Shown here in pieces: positions 47,264-59,725 of a stretch of DNA of 64,000 bases. Location: positions 248,001 to 312,000 of the forward strand of contig JAIXMQ010000007.1 in NCBI GenBank assembly GCA_025716855.1, in the 5' to 3' direction. Numbering within the stretch: the stretch's first letter is position 1; each line of letters begins with the position of its first letter. Under the pieces are notes generated by a model, which made no database searches, was not told the DNA's origin, and saw only the letters and a program-made list of their open reading frames with translations. The stretch comes from Pilaira anomala. Its lineage: Eukaryota > Mucoromycota > Mucoromycetes > Mucorales > Mucoraceae. A program made the translations under genes and the position numbers.

Positions 47264-49310
47264 ATGGTGCCTTTTGATCATATATCACTTGTAAAGGAGT
47301 CGCATTTTCCAGTCAAAGACTATTATAGTTTTCTTAACTAATCTTTTCCAGAAACAAGTGGAAAATTTCAAGAACAACATCTACGTTCGGTACAAAATTG
47401 TATCAAGCCAAGGCAATACTCAAGTCAGGACACTTATACCTATGGCAAAATTGATTTGATTACTACCAACTTGGCTTGTAAAATTTATAAAAAGATAGGC
47501 AAGAAGCGCGTGATCTCTATAATGGAAGGTCATTCGGTATATTATTTTATCTTACTCTATACAGTTTATAAGCTGAGAGTACATGTCCAGACAATATCTA
47601 CTAGTAATTCATTGGTAGCTGTCTGAAGTTTACTAAACCAGGTGAATTCAAAGTTTTTGATTGATGGTACTTCTTATCAACATATTGTAAAAGATATTTT
47701 TAGAAGAGAATCAAGATATTGAATGTTTACTTGGACCCGATCTCGATTTAGAAAAAACGTTAATCATAAGTCACAGGGCAATACTGAATTAGTCTCAACA
47801 TGTATTTTGCCATATTATTCATAATATTATACACAGTTCTGGGACAACCAAAATGCTCAAAATCTTATCTTGAGTAACAAATTTCTAATGTATTACCTTT
47901 TCAAATGCTCCAGCATATACATTTTCTAAACGCAAACAATTTGAATGCATTGAAGATCAAAATGATATTGTAATTGGTATTACCCCCATCGTAAATGTAA
48001 CCTTTTCTTAGTTTGCATAAAATTATTAAAAGAATTCCAATTTTCATTGTATGCTTTTTGACGGCTCACAGCTTATTACTTTCAGTATGTAGTTCCCATC
48101 TTCACTTAAACAAGTGATTAAAGTAATAAATCAACACAAAGTCACTCGTCTAAACGCTCTGCCATACTTCATTAATCAAATCATGCATTTTGCATGCAAG
48201 AAACAGGAGACCTTCAACCTTTTCAAAAATTAAAACTTGTTTTGTACGTTTTAAATAGTTACACCGTGAATAAGTTCTTTGATACTTACTCACAATTCTC
48301 CTTTTTTTTAATATAGAACGGGAAGAGCTGCTACGCCAAAACGTATTGATGATCTTTATATGAAATATAAAATTAAAGTGTCGAATTTATTTGCTTTATC
48401 TAATAAAAAAAAAAGAAAAAAAATTACTCTATCTCTCTCTCTCTCTTTCGCGTAATTTTCAAATTAACATAATCATCATAGAATATGTCAATATATTTTT
48501 ATTCGATGTATCAAAAGAAAGAGTTGACGCCAGTACCCTCTTCTTCCTTCACGATGCTGAGCCACATGTTTATTTAGAACCCTTTTCATTGAAGACCGAT
48601 ACCAACTCATAATTAAAAGTGGGTCGCCTTTTCTTATTACAGGTGCTCAAAATATAGAGAGAATGGGGATTATGCTACAAAAGATTTATTTAGTAAAAGT
48701 AAGATTGTCAAGAACGGGTATAACTATGCAGGCCGTGATGATGATATTCTTGTCATGTAAAATTTTTTAAAAAAAAAATACAACTGAGAAAAAAACAGGA
48801 GCAATGGAGAAAATACAAACCCAATATCAATGGAAGATATTACAAGATCTAGCCCTTTAGTATCTAATTGTACAGTCATTGCGGAAGGGCAAGAAAGAGC
48901 TGGGTAGTACTTGTTGAAATAAATTATGAGATCGCAAAAGAATACTGTCTTTCCTCAATTCTAGAAAAAGGTTTCTATGAAAAAAAAAAACAACCTATAG
49001 CAAATACTATTTATTATAGCTCATGAAAGTGCACAAAGAGTAAATAAAAATGCACCAAGTCATAAGTGTTATTATACCGTGAAATGGAAAAAAATGATAC
49101 CGATTTCAAGAAAACGATCTATATCGCTTATTTCCAAACAGAAGTGGGCACCATGTACTCTAAATGTGCGACTACACAGAACTCAAATAAACGAAAGGTG
49201 TTTTACAGTATTGCTAACGTTGCTGAAACTGGCGACGTATTAAAACCAATCAGTTCAATAGACAAGGATATCTCTCTTTATATCAAAATAAAGGCCTAAT
49301 CCATTAAAAA
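47264..49310 (+). pseudogene. Relic of an A-T-R gene, adenylation half only (array copy 5)
   Basis: Homology to copies 1-3 starts at ATG 47264 (MVPFDHISLVKESHF) and runs through the adenylation domain in the same exon order, but with many lesions: a frameshift near 47340, another near 47440, an in-frame TGA at 47634..47636, a Trp-to-stop change near 47867, and further indels. Conserved blocks remain recognisable (SRKRSI near 49105, AGRDDDILVM near 48730, SSIDKDISLY near 49255). Similarity fades at the first part of the carrier motif around 49300, before the phosphopantetheine Ser, and no reductase half follows; a (CT)n tract comes directly after. It is therefore both broken and truncated, and mirrors the T-R-only copy 4. 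Confidence 0.85.
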
Positions 49311-49325
49311 GATTTTTGACAGACT

Positions 49326-49330
<5 letters not shown>

Positions 49331-49362
<32 letters not shown>
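49331..49362. repeat. (CT)n microsatellite
   Basis: About 16 CT units immediately after the truncation point of relic copy 5; may mark the rearrangement breakpoint. Confidence 0.9.
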
Positions 49363-49367
<5 letters not shown>

Positions 49368-49885
49368 CCTTGAACATAAGGGTTCTATATAATCATTCTA
49401 CGAGCTTTTTTCTTTTAAAAATAAAGCTCAATATATTTTCTATGAATACAAACGATATGTAAATCCTGTGCATCTTTAAAATAGAGACATATATACATAC
49501 CTCTGGGTATAATATTTCAGTTTTTTTTTTTTTTTTTTTTTTTTTTTGCAGTTTCATCATTAACTTTGATTGTCTTTTTTTTTAATTATATGTTCAATTG
49601 TTCAATATATCCATATCTCAAAGAGGTTTCCTATCCAAAGTACTTAACTTGAATCACTATGAAATCGCTTTTTGAATATTTGTTCATAATACTTTTTTAA
49701 AGCTTTACCAGTCACTTCCATCGTCTTTGAAAAAAAAAAAAAAAAAAAGTCGGAGTCGCGCGTCGCGCGTATTCATCCCAGAGAGAAAGAGAGAGAAAGA
49801 AGAAGAGGGGAAAAGAGTTCTATACGCGGTTTTTTGTTTTTATCCTTTATCTTTTCTTTTTTCTTTTTTTTTTTTTTTTTGCGTT
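49363..49885. other. Intergenic upstream of SMC1
   Basis: No gene. It contains a 27-nt T run near 49521-49547 and a purine-rich stretch before the SMC1 ATG. Confidence 0.5.
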
Positions 49886-52800
49886 ATGGGTAAACTCATT
49901 CGTATCGAAGTTGAAAACTTTAAATCTTATAAAGGTCAACAAATTATTGGACCTTTTCATCAGTTTACAAGTGTTATTGGACCTAATGGTGCAGGTAAAA
50001 AAAATGGAATTAATTTGAGAAAAAAAAAAAAAAAAAGTTTTTTTTTTTTTTTTTAACATAATATGATAACAGGTAAATCTAATCTTATGGATGCCATTTC
50101 GTTTGTACTTGGAGTTCATTCAAGTCACTTGCGTTCACAAAATTTAAAAGATATGATATACCGTTCAGAAGCGTTAAAGAGTACGGACGGAGCCAATACG
50201 AGTGCAGGGCGTTCAGCCCGTCGAGCACATGTTACGGCCGTATACGAAACGAGTCGAGGTATTCAAATCCGATTTATGCGTAGTATTAACCATGATGGTA
50301 AATCCGAGTACCGTATCAACGATTCCGTTGTCCCTTATACACAATACAATGCAGCACTTGAGGCGGAAAACATTTTGGTGAAAGCCAAGAACTTTCTTGT
50401 GTTTCAAGGTGATGTTGAATCGATTGCGAGTCAGAACCCAATGGATTTAACTCGATTGATTGAACAAATCAGTGGATCTTGGGAGTACAGAGATGAGTAT
50501 GATGATTTGAAAGAAAAGATGGAGGAAGCCCTTGATAATAGTGCTCATGCGTTTAATCGTAAACGTGGTATTGCTGGAGAAATCAAGTTGTATGAGGATC
50601 AAAAGAAGGAGGTGGAGAAGTTTCAAGAGTTGGTCAAGGATAAACGTGATTGTCTTATTCAGTACTTGCTTTGGAAGTTGTTTCATATTGATCAAAGGGC
50701 GAATGAGTTGAATGAACAGACTGCAGCTAAGAATACAAGTAAAAATGATGCTGAATATGATGTTGTAAATATTTATAATATTAGATGGTTTATTTGATTA
50801 TGTATGAAATTAAGTTTTTTTTTCTTTAGGCTTCATTAGAACAATCTTTCAAGAGAGCAAGAGAAGAAAAGGCACTTGTTCATAGAGAGAAAATCAAGTG
50901 TGAATTAAATATCCGTAAAATTAACCGAGAGTTAGATGAGCAGGTAAAAATAAATAAATTAAAAAAATAAAAAAACCCCCCAATACTAGATTAACTCATG
51001 CTTCATTTATACTAGCTTCCTACCTCAATTGGATATAAAGAAAAGATTACTCACTTGGAAAAGAAATTGAAGCAAACAGAGAACAACATTGAACGTGTTA
51101 AACGTGACGGTCAACAACAAGAGCAAGTGGTTGCATCTTTAGATAGAGATATTCAATTATTAAACGAAACTGAACGTGTTTACAACGGTGAGTTCTCTAT
51201 AGATTTCATTTGAAACATACAGTATATAGCTCATACTTTTATTTTTTTCTTAAAAAAAAAAAAAAAAAAAAAAACTAGAATCAATTCCTGTCTCTGCCTT
51301 AAGAAATGGACCTACCTTAACTGCAGCCCAATTAATGGACTATGAAAGAAGAAAGCAAGAAGTTAGTATCAAAGCAGTGGAGGAACAACAACAATTACAA
51401 CAATTGCAACGTCAATTCAAAACCGAAAGTCAACGTATTGCGGATCAAAAATCCAAGATTGAACAACTCAAGGAATCCGAACAAGAGAATGTAGATAGCT
51501 TACGTCAACTTGAAGAAGAAAAGGCTTCATTGAGCATCGAGTCAGACCAATTGAGTGAGCAACTCAATGTGCGTAGTTCTGAATTACATCAATTAGAGAC
51601 AGAACGTGACCAAGTGCATGCACGTGAAGTGGAATTGAATGAAAAGCTTCAAGAGACATTGAATAAATTAATGGAAGCCAGTGTCACTCAACAAGAATCA
51701 GATAAAGATATTAAATTCAATGAAAGTGTAGCTGTGATGAAACAAATCTATCCTCATGTCCATGGTAAATTAGCTGATTTATGTCGTCCTACACAACGCA
51801 AGTATGATACAGCCGTCGCTACCGTACTTGGTAGAAACATGGACGCTATTGTCGTTGAAGATGAACAAACTGCTTTTGAATGTATTCAATATATGCGCGA
51901 ACAACATATTGGAACCGCTACTTTCTTACCTCTCAATGCGTTATCTTTACCTACCATCAACGATCGTTTCCGTAATTTGATGAAGGGAGCACGTCTTGCG
52001 ATTGATGTATTGAAGTTTGATAAACAATATGAAAGTGTGATTCAATATGCTTGTGGAAACACATTGGTGTGTGATACCATGGCGATTGCTAAACATATCT
52101 GTTTTGATTTGAATGAGTCTGTTCGTGCTATTAGTTTAGATGGTGCTGTGATTCATCAATCTGGTTTAATGACAGGTGGACAAAGTTCAGCAGTGCAAAC
52201 AACACAAAAATGGCATGACAGTGAGATTCAAGAATTGATGCGTGCGCGTGATGGGTACCTTCAAGAATTAAATGAGATCAGTAAGAATAAACGTATGGGT
52301 AGTGCAGAAGATTCAGCAAAGAGTGATTGTTCTAATCTCAAGAGTCAATTGAAGACGATTGAAGAAGAATTGACTACGTTGACGCGACGCATTGAAGGTA
52401 TCCATGGTACTTTAGCTGATGTGCGTCGTAAATTAGCCGATCTTAGTGTACCATTTGAACAATCCAAGTTGGCTATGACACAATTAGAAGTGACGATCAA
52501 AAAAGTTGAAGCAAGTATTGCACAGGTTGAAGATCATGTGTTTGAAGACTTTTGTGCACAAATCAATGTAACGAATATTCGTGAATACGAAGCATTCCAA
52601 TTCGGTGTCTCAGATGAAGTCAGAGAACGTCGAGCACAATTCAGTACGCAAAGATCACGTCTTGAAACGCAACTTAATTTTGAAAAGAGTCAATTGAATG
52701 AGCTTGTAGAACGATTAAATAAGTTGGAAAATACACTTGTGAATGATGCAAGAACCAAGTCTCAATTAGAAGCAGATTTAGCTGGTATGGCAGGAAAAAG

Positions 52801-54052
52801 CGATAGTTTAAAATCGCACTTGGAAACTTTTAAGATCAATTTAGAGAAGCAAGTCCAGTTGGAGACAGAAAAGCAAACTGAGATTACAGAGATTAGTCGT
52901 GCACTTGAAGCAAAAGGAAGAGATGTAGAAGCTATTTTGAGAGACTATCGTGCGGCTGAAAGTGAATATAATAAGGTCCAGGCTGAACGTGTTGCGATTT
53001 TCAGAAAATGTAAATTGGAAGGTATTACTTTACCCTTGAAGCGTGGATCCATGGATGATATTTTAATTGAAGAAACGTCAAGAGATCATGGATTTGCAAG
53101 TGATTCATCTGTTGCAGAATCACCTTCAGCTAGTAGTGATATGGACTTGGATGCACCTTCACAATCATCCATTCAATCGACTGATTGGGAAGTGGAAGTT
53201 GATTTTGATAAAGTAGGAGAAGTTCAAAGAGAAGATGATAGTCCTGCTATGGATCGTAAATTTCAGGATGAAATTAAAAGACTTGGAGAAGAAATCGAGC
53301 AGATGGCACCTAATCTTAAGGCGATTGAACGTTTGGATGGTACTACTGAAAGACTTAAGACTGCTGAACAAGAATTCAATGCTGCTAGAAGTGAAGCTAA
53401 GCAAGCTAAAGAAAAGTTTGCGGTTGTGAAGCAAAAGAGGTAAAGTTGTAGATATAGTATATATTTATATTTTTTTACTTATAAGATACACTTCTATTAG
53501 ACACTCGTTGTTTTATGATGCCTATAGTCATATTTCTGAACAAATTGACAAGGTGTACAAGGAACTTACATCCAACCAACGATTCCCTACAGGAGGTACA
53601 GCTTATTTAACAGCAACGGACTTAGATGAACCTTACCTTGAAGGACTTAAATATTACGCTATGCCACCTATGAAACGATTCCGAGATATGGAACAACTTT
53701 CAGGAGGAGAAAAGAGTGTAGCAGCGTTAGCATTGTTATTTGCTATTCATAGTTATAAACCATCACCCTTCTTTGTTTTGGATGAAGTTGATGCAGCACT
53801 TGATAATGCCAATGTTTCAACAGTAGCGGCTTATATTCGTCAACATGCTACACCTGAATTCCAATTCATTGTGATTTCACTCAAACATACTTTTTATGAA
53901 AAGGCACAAAGTTTAGTTGGTATTTATCGTGATCAAGATTTGAATTCTAGTAAGACGATGACATTGATGGTAATGATATATAATGTATTTTAATGCGGAA
54001 AGATAGAACTAATTTTACGTTTTTTGCTTAGTTGGATCAATACCAAAATTAG
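49886..54052 (+). CDS. SMC1: Cohesin subunit SMC1 (structural maintenance of chromosomes protein 1)
   Basis: Seven exons (49886..49994, 50073..50764, 50830..50943, 51016..51187, 51279..53439, 53501..53969, 54032..54052) give 1245 aa, normal for SMC1. The N-terminal ATPase half has Walker A GPNGAGKSN, split by intron 1, and the SMC1-typical DGKSEYRIN segment. Long coiled coils flank the hinge (about 505-665; GLMTGGQSS near its end). The C-terminal head has signature [13 protein letters not shown], Walker [13 protein letters not shown] and the [11 protein letters not shown] switch region. With SMC3 and the kleisin it forms the cohesin ring for sister-chromatid cohesion. The last exon adds only LDQYQN; reading through instead would replace it with MVMIYNVF, so the spliced form is preferred. 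An acidic Ser-rich insert lies near residues 970-1010. Confidence 0.95.
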
Positions 54053-54484
54053 TAGAGAGTGTGTGTGTGTGTGTATGGGTAGTGTTATAAAAACGTCATG
54101 AAATCAGGCACAGAATTTTATTTATATAAATAACTTTTTTTTTTTTTTTTTTTTTTTTTTTCCAGATAAAAATATAATGTTGTAGTTGTAGTCAAAACGA
54201 TGAAATATTTTTAAGGGCTTTTATTCTTTTGTCTCTCTTTTTTATTTTCTTTTATATATGTATTTTTTTTTTTTTCACAACACATGTACGGTCTATATTT
54301 TAACAGTAAAGAAAATTATTTCACACAACACAAATACACATGTTTTAAAAAAACCGGTCCTTTATAAATATATATATATATATTTTTTTTTTTTTTTCAA
54401 TAAAAAACTTTCATCCCTTTCCTTCATTCATCTAAAAAACTTTTTTTTTTTTTTTTTTTTTTTTTTATTAATAACTTTTAAAAA
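54053..54484. other. SMC1-septin gap
   Basis: 432 bp with several 15-26 nt T runs and an (AT)n stretch; no gene. The two genes are co-directional. Confidence 0.5.
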
Positions 54485-55080
54485 TGCTTCAAGAGGTAAA
54501 ATAAGAATAAATAAATAAAAAAAAAAAAAAGAGGTTATTTTTTATACTAACAACGTTTACTTTTATAGAGAACACCTTTAAATTCTTATGTCGGTTTCGA
54601 CACTATTACTCAACAAATTGAGAAAAAGTCAATCAAAAGAGGTTTCCAGTTCAATGTCATGGTAGTTGGTAAGTTTTTAAAAAGAGCTTCTTTTTTTTTT
54701 TTTTTTTACCCCTTTTCTTTCTCGAAGAAAAAGGAGTTTTGTTATTGTGTACTCAAAAAAAAAATATAGGTCAAACTGGTTTAGGCAAATCTACACTTGT
54801 AAATACATTATTTGCTTCTCACCTTATTGATAGTAAGGGTCGTCGTAATGTAGATGAAATAGATAATCAAACTACCCGAATTGAAGCCGTCTCTCACGGT
54901 AAAGAAAAAAAAAAGTTGAAAGATAACCACTTTTTATTTATATCTTTTTTTTTTTTTCTTCTATTTAGTGATTGAGGAAAATGGTGTTCGCCTGAGATTA
55001 AATATTGTGGATACTCCAGGTTATGGTGATCAAGTGAATAACGAGGATTGGTAAAGTAACTCAGGGACAAGAAAAGGGGG

Positions 55081-55136
<56 letters not shown>

Positions 55137-55384
55137 AGAAAAAGCGTGAAAAAAAAAAGATATAGTGATATTGACCACTTCCTTGTTTAGTTGGGAATCG
55201 ATTATTAAATATATAAAAGATCAACACTCTGCTTATCTTCGTAAAGAATTAACTGCTCAACGTGAAAGATTAATCAAAGATGATCGTGTTCATTGCTGTC
55301 TTTATTTTATCACTCCTTCTGGTCATTCGTAAAGTTTTTCTAAAAAAAAAAAAAAAAAAAAATATCTCGAGGTAGTACCAAAAC

Positions 55385-55417
<33 letters not shown>

Positions 55418-56078
55418 TGGTAGATTAAAGCCTATTGATGTAATTGTGCTTAAAAAGTTGGTACAAGTAGTGAATGTGGTACCTGTCATTGCAAAAGCAG
55501 ATTCACTTACTATGGAAGAACGTGCTGCATTTAAAAAGAGAGTAAGAAGAAATAAGGAGTGCTAAGGAAGAAATTGTGTATTCTTATTTGTATTTTTTTT
55601 TTAATATAGATTAATGCTGAATTAGCTTTCCATAATATTGATTTATATCCTTATGATAATACAGAAGATTATGATGAAGAAGAACGTATGTTAAACTCCA
55701 GTATCAGAGTAAGTGTACATCTTTTTTTTTAAAAAAAAATACACACACACACACACACACACACTAATCAAAAATCAACAGGAACTTCTTCCTTTTGCTA
55801 TTGTTGGATCTGAACAACAAGTGATTGTAAATGGAAAGGCAGTCATTGGACGTAAAACGAAATATGGAGCAGTTGTAGTCGAAGACGAAAATCATTGTGA
55901 ATTTATTCATTTACGTAACTTTTTAACTAGAACTCATTTACAAGATTTAGTTGAAACTACTTCGATGGTCCATTATGAAACTTTCCGTTCTAATCAATTA
56001 TTGGCTCTTAAGGGTTCCGTCAGTGCCTCAACTGAGTCTGGTCCTATTCCTCAAAAGTCCTTTCCCCCTTTTGCTTAA
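54485..56078 (+). CDS. CDC10: Septin, Cdc10-like
   Basis: Eight exons (54485..54496, 54569..54668, 54770..54898, 54969..55050, 55191..55328, 55424..55541, 55610..55708, 55782..56078) give 324 aa, close to yeast Cdc10. The first exon is only MLQE; the second opens with the Cdc10 signature [13 protein letters not shown]. GTPase motifs: G1 GQTGLGKS, G3 DTPGYGD, G4 AKAD; the septin unique element follows ([20 protein letters not shown]). As in Cdc10, there is no C-terminal coiled coil. Septins assemble into filaments at the cortex and septation sites. Intron 4 contains a ~48-nt (GA)n run and intron 7 an (AC)n run. All phases fit; the tiny first exon is the least certain part. Confidence 0.92.
55084..55130. 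repeat. (GA)n microsatellite in septin intron 4
   Basis: About 23 GA units within a 140-nt intron. Confidence 0.95.
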
Positions 56079-56882
56079 TTGATTTGATTATACCTTTTTT
56101 TTTTTTTTTTTTACCTTATATATATATATATATCTATATACACGCATTTTCATTACTTTTTTGGTCTGTTTGTGATATTTAAAAGTGTTGTGGTCTTTAA
56201 ATCTTTATATCTGTGAGACATGCATTAGTTTATTTTAAGAGTATTTAAACTGTAAGACAAGCAATATGTCAGGAACTGACTCTTTGTCTCTTCTCTCAAA
56301 TTAAATCATGCAAATAAAAGTAACTCATCGTTAAGCTGAACTTTAAACTCTACCGCTTAATATATAAACCCTTTCGTTATCCATATATATATATATATAT
56401 AATAAAGCTTTTCTTTGGTGCGAATATCAAACAATTTATGTCAAATTTACTATTTTGGGCGGTAATTTAAAATGTTTAAATTGCATGTTTGTGTATTTTA
56501 TACTTTATTGTTTATTTATGTATACATAAGAAGGGATATTTATATGTATATTGATAAGATTATATAGCACCAAGCCATATTTAAATGATGATACAGAAAA
56601 ACTTGATTTCATCATGATACTTTTTTTTTGTAGGCCATATGTATATTTATATCCACCAGTCATCAATAGTATAATGCTAAATACACACACACACACAAAT
56701 CAATTAACTGATTATTATTAGAATTCGGTTTCTTTTAAACAAAGACAACCTAACCCCGTGCTTACTCAAACTTTTTTATAATAATCGGTGTAAAAAAAAA
56801 AGTTACCCCTTCACTTTTTACTGTAATTGCTTTTAGCTCAGGTTTAATTTTAAGGGACGTTTTAATATATTAATAAATAAAT

Positions 56883-56913
<31 letters not shown>

Positions 56914-56929
56914 GTTTGGTATAAGTTAT
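56079..56929. other. Septin / UPF0658 convergent gap
   Basis: 851 bp, AT-rich, with (AT)n near 56120 and 56390, (AC)n near 56683 and (GA)n at 56888..56913. No gene supported. Confidence 0.5.
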
Positions 56930-58323
56930 CTAGTTGTCATCAATCTTCCATGTATCAGTTGTATTCGTCTTTCTTAATTCAAGATCATTATGCTTTTGCT
57001 TATTCTTTTCTCCACGTTGTACGTAAGGTTGTAAGCCTTGACCAAAATTTCTCATTGTAAGTGCTGATAGAACGATAGTAGCAATAGCAATTGCAATACC
57101 CACAACAACTAATAAAATATGAATATCTGTTGATTTCATCATTACTACATGTATATACTTACTAAATGCAATCCAAGTATACCAATTGTTATTTGGTTTA
57201 ATTGTTTGATTCAATATTAAAAAGAAGTGAACAATTACAATTGCTTGAAATGAAATAAATGTAATCATTCTACCTAAACTTTCTGTACTTCCCTATAATA
57301 AAATTTGAATACATACATAGATAGATAGATAGATAGGTATATATATATACCACTTACTGCAGTTCTTGCAAAATATAACATTGGAAGTATTAAAACGGTA
57401 ACAACCACTTGCACCCAAGTATCCCATTCGGATTTATTTCCAGCCGCAACAAATTGAATTAAATAGAATAATGAAATCAAAAATTCAGAGAATATATCTA
57501 CTTTAATAGCCAATACAAAGAATTGAAAGATACGATACATTTCTACATAAAAGATCAATATTAGATATATAGATATATATATTGACAACAAATACTTTTT
57601 TTTTTTTTTTTTTTTTTTTTACTTTGAATTCGGACATCAGCACCAATCTTTTTATAAATATTCCAACCAAATTGTTTTGACATTTGATAACTTAAATAAG
57701 ACATGATGATTGCAAAAATTAAAATGACTACAGCTAAAACGATTTCTATTTTTTCAGCAGTAGCTAAATGATCTGTAGGATATTCACTTTGTCTTAATAA
57801 CCTTAACCATTTTGCACCATCAACAATTTCTAATGCACCTAAAATAGCACATAAACAATTTAACACTGCTAATACAAGAATAGCTGCAGTATTTTGATAT
57901 ACAGTCTATCAAAAAGGGTATAAGTGAAAAAAAAAAAAAAAAAAAAAAATTAAAGTTCTTCTTTTATTACCGCATCTACTGCCATACTGAAAAACCAAAA
58001 TTGAAAACCCATAAAAGCAATATTCTCCCACTTAATTCGATCTAACCTATCTTTGGCACGAAGATGTAATTTACTTTCACTATTGGTAGTTGAATCTAAT
58101 AATTTAGATGGCGATTCTGGAAATATATTTGCTTGTAATGTATTTTGTGAACAAATAGAAGCTTGAAGTGCGATAATAATAATACATTGAACAAGTGCCA
58201 TCGTAATATACAGTTTCGACCAGCGAGTTTCTGTTACACGTCGAATCTAAATTGTTTTATTAATTCTCTCTTTCTTCTTTTTTATTATTTTATTTTATTT
58301 ACAATTTTATTAACTGTCACCAT
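56930..58323 (-). CDS. UPF0658-like Golgi multi-pass membrane protein
   Basis: Six exons (58303..58323, 57971..58246, 57623..57905, 57358..57542, 57163..57292, 56930..57108) give 357 aa. The start is placed at a 7-codon exon (MVTVNKI) because the next exon opens with IRRVTETRWSKLYITMALVQ, the strongly conserved N-terminus I associate with the UPF0658 Golgi family known from S. pombe. About eight hydrophobic segments follow (for example MALVQCIIIIALQAS, IVLAVVILIFAIIMSYL, VQVVVTVLILPMLYF, GIAIAIATIVLSAL) and a hydrophilic C-tail. The molecular function of the family is unknown. All internal phases agree; exon 1 is the least certain, since longer in-frame sequence exists upstream. Confidence 0.78.
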
Positions 58324-59279
58324 ATTTCTTGTAGCAAATCCAGTTGCTTTCTTTGGTATGAGAAATGAAAAAGTGAAAGAGAGAAAGAGAGAAAAAGAGA
58401 GAAAGAGAAAAGAAAAAAGGGTGAAATATATATGAAAAAAAGTTATTTTTGTTGGCGTTGCACTTGACAAATTTTTTTTTTTTTTGTAAAACAGAGGTCC
58501 TCACCTATTTTCAGCATTTTGAAATGTCGTACAAAAACGCATCGTTTTAAAAGAACCAATAAATTTTTTTAAGGCTGTCACACCTGCCTATAAGCAAAAA
58601 TGCCTTTAGATTTATAAGGATTTCGTGAATAGGTAGTCAACTCCATTCTACTCTTTAAATTCTCTGTATTGGTTCGGAATATAAGGGACTCAGTTGACAG
58701 TCCACCGGATATGCCTCGTGCTGAATTTTGATCATTTTGACTGATAAATCACTTCAAACAGGTTTTTTTTTTTTTTATCTAATACGTACTTTAATTTTAC
58801 ATACTTTTTACTATTTTATCTTTCCTTTTCTTCTTCAAAAGAAAGAGAATATATAATATCTATATGTAGTATACAAATAATATTATTAACTGGTAAGACA
58901 TCATATTACTACAATATTTATCTCTGACCAGGCAAGAATTCATTATCTTTGTCTGGATGATTAATAAAACTGTAAAAGAAATTTAGCTCTTCTTGCGATT
59001 CATTATTATTGAGTCTTCAATGGTTTTATACCTTAGCTTACTACAATCTCTAAAGATCAATTATGTATCAGGATATGATGCATGGATAGTTCATAAAGCA
59101 TGCTCTTCTTAATACCTCACCCTTTTTTTTTTGTTTGTTTTTCAATATTACATAAATCTATAAATCCAATAAATTGTTATGTACATCTTTCAATGTATGA
59201 GGCATACAGGTCCCAAACGTCTCTTTTAAATTAATAAAACTAAACTCCGCCGCTTTTTCGAAAAAAAAGCGCAAAAGAA
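58324..59279. other. Intergenic, no gene seen
   Basis: About 950 bp, AT-rich, including the UPF0658 promoter. The minus frames at 58285-58504 are Ser/Phe/Leu low complexity from a purine-rich repeat. Confidence 0.45.
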
Positions 59280-59351
59280 GGGCTTCTCCGGGAATCGAAC
59301 CCGGGACCTCTCGCACCCTAAGCGAGAATTATACCACTAAACCAAGAAACC
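59280..59351 (-). tRNA. tRNA-Pro (anticodon AGG)
   Basis: 72 nt, no intron. Acceptor GGTTTCT pairs with AGAAGCC (one T-G wobble), discriminator C; the anticodon stem CTCGC/GCGAG with loop TTAGGGT gives AGG; the T arm CCGGG/TTCGATT/CCCGG is canonical. Confidence 0.95.
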
Positions 59352-59404
59352 TTTCTTATTTCCTTAAATATTAATATAGTCTTTATTGTAAAAACATTAA
59401 AAAA

Positions 59405-59423
59405 TCACGTGATATCCACGTGA
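59405..59423. promoter_or_regulatory. Paired E-boxes upstream of tRNA-Pro
   Basis: TCACGTGA (59405..59412) and CCACGTGA (59416..59423), start-to-start 11 bp, about 54 bp upstream of the tRNA 5' end; same layout as at tRNA-Arg. Confidence 0.5.
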
Positions 59424-59694
59424 TGTTGTTGCTTGGTGAGTCTCTAGAAAGTTGGAAGAATTATGGTTTGACAGTTAGTAGTATTCTTTAGCAGCAGCAT
59501 TATTCCTCTGCACTTCGCAATTCGAACTGTGCGAAAGGACATGGCTTATATAAAATGCTGTGTCGTTACTAAATCCTGCTCTTTAACGTTATTATTTAAG
59601 TTATTTTAAAATATTAAACTTGTGCTGCCAAATTTTCCTTAATGCTTCGTTATAACTTTTGAAGCACCACACACTTCACAACAGTAACAAATTC

Positions 59695-59725
<31 letters not shown>

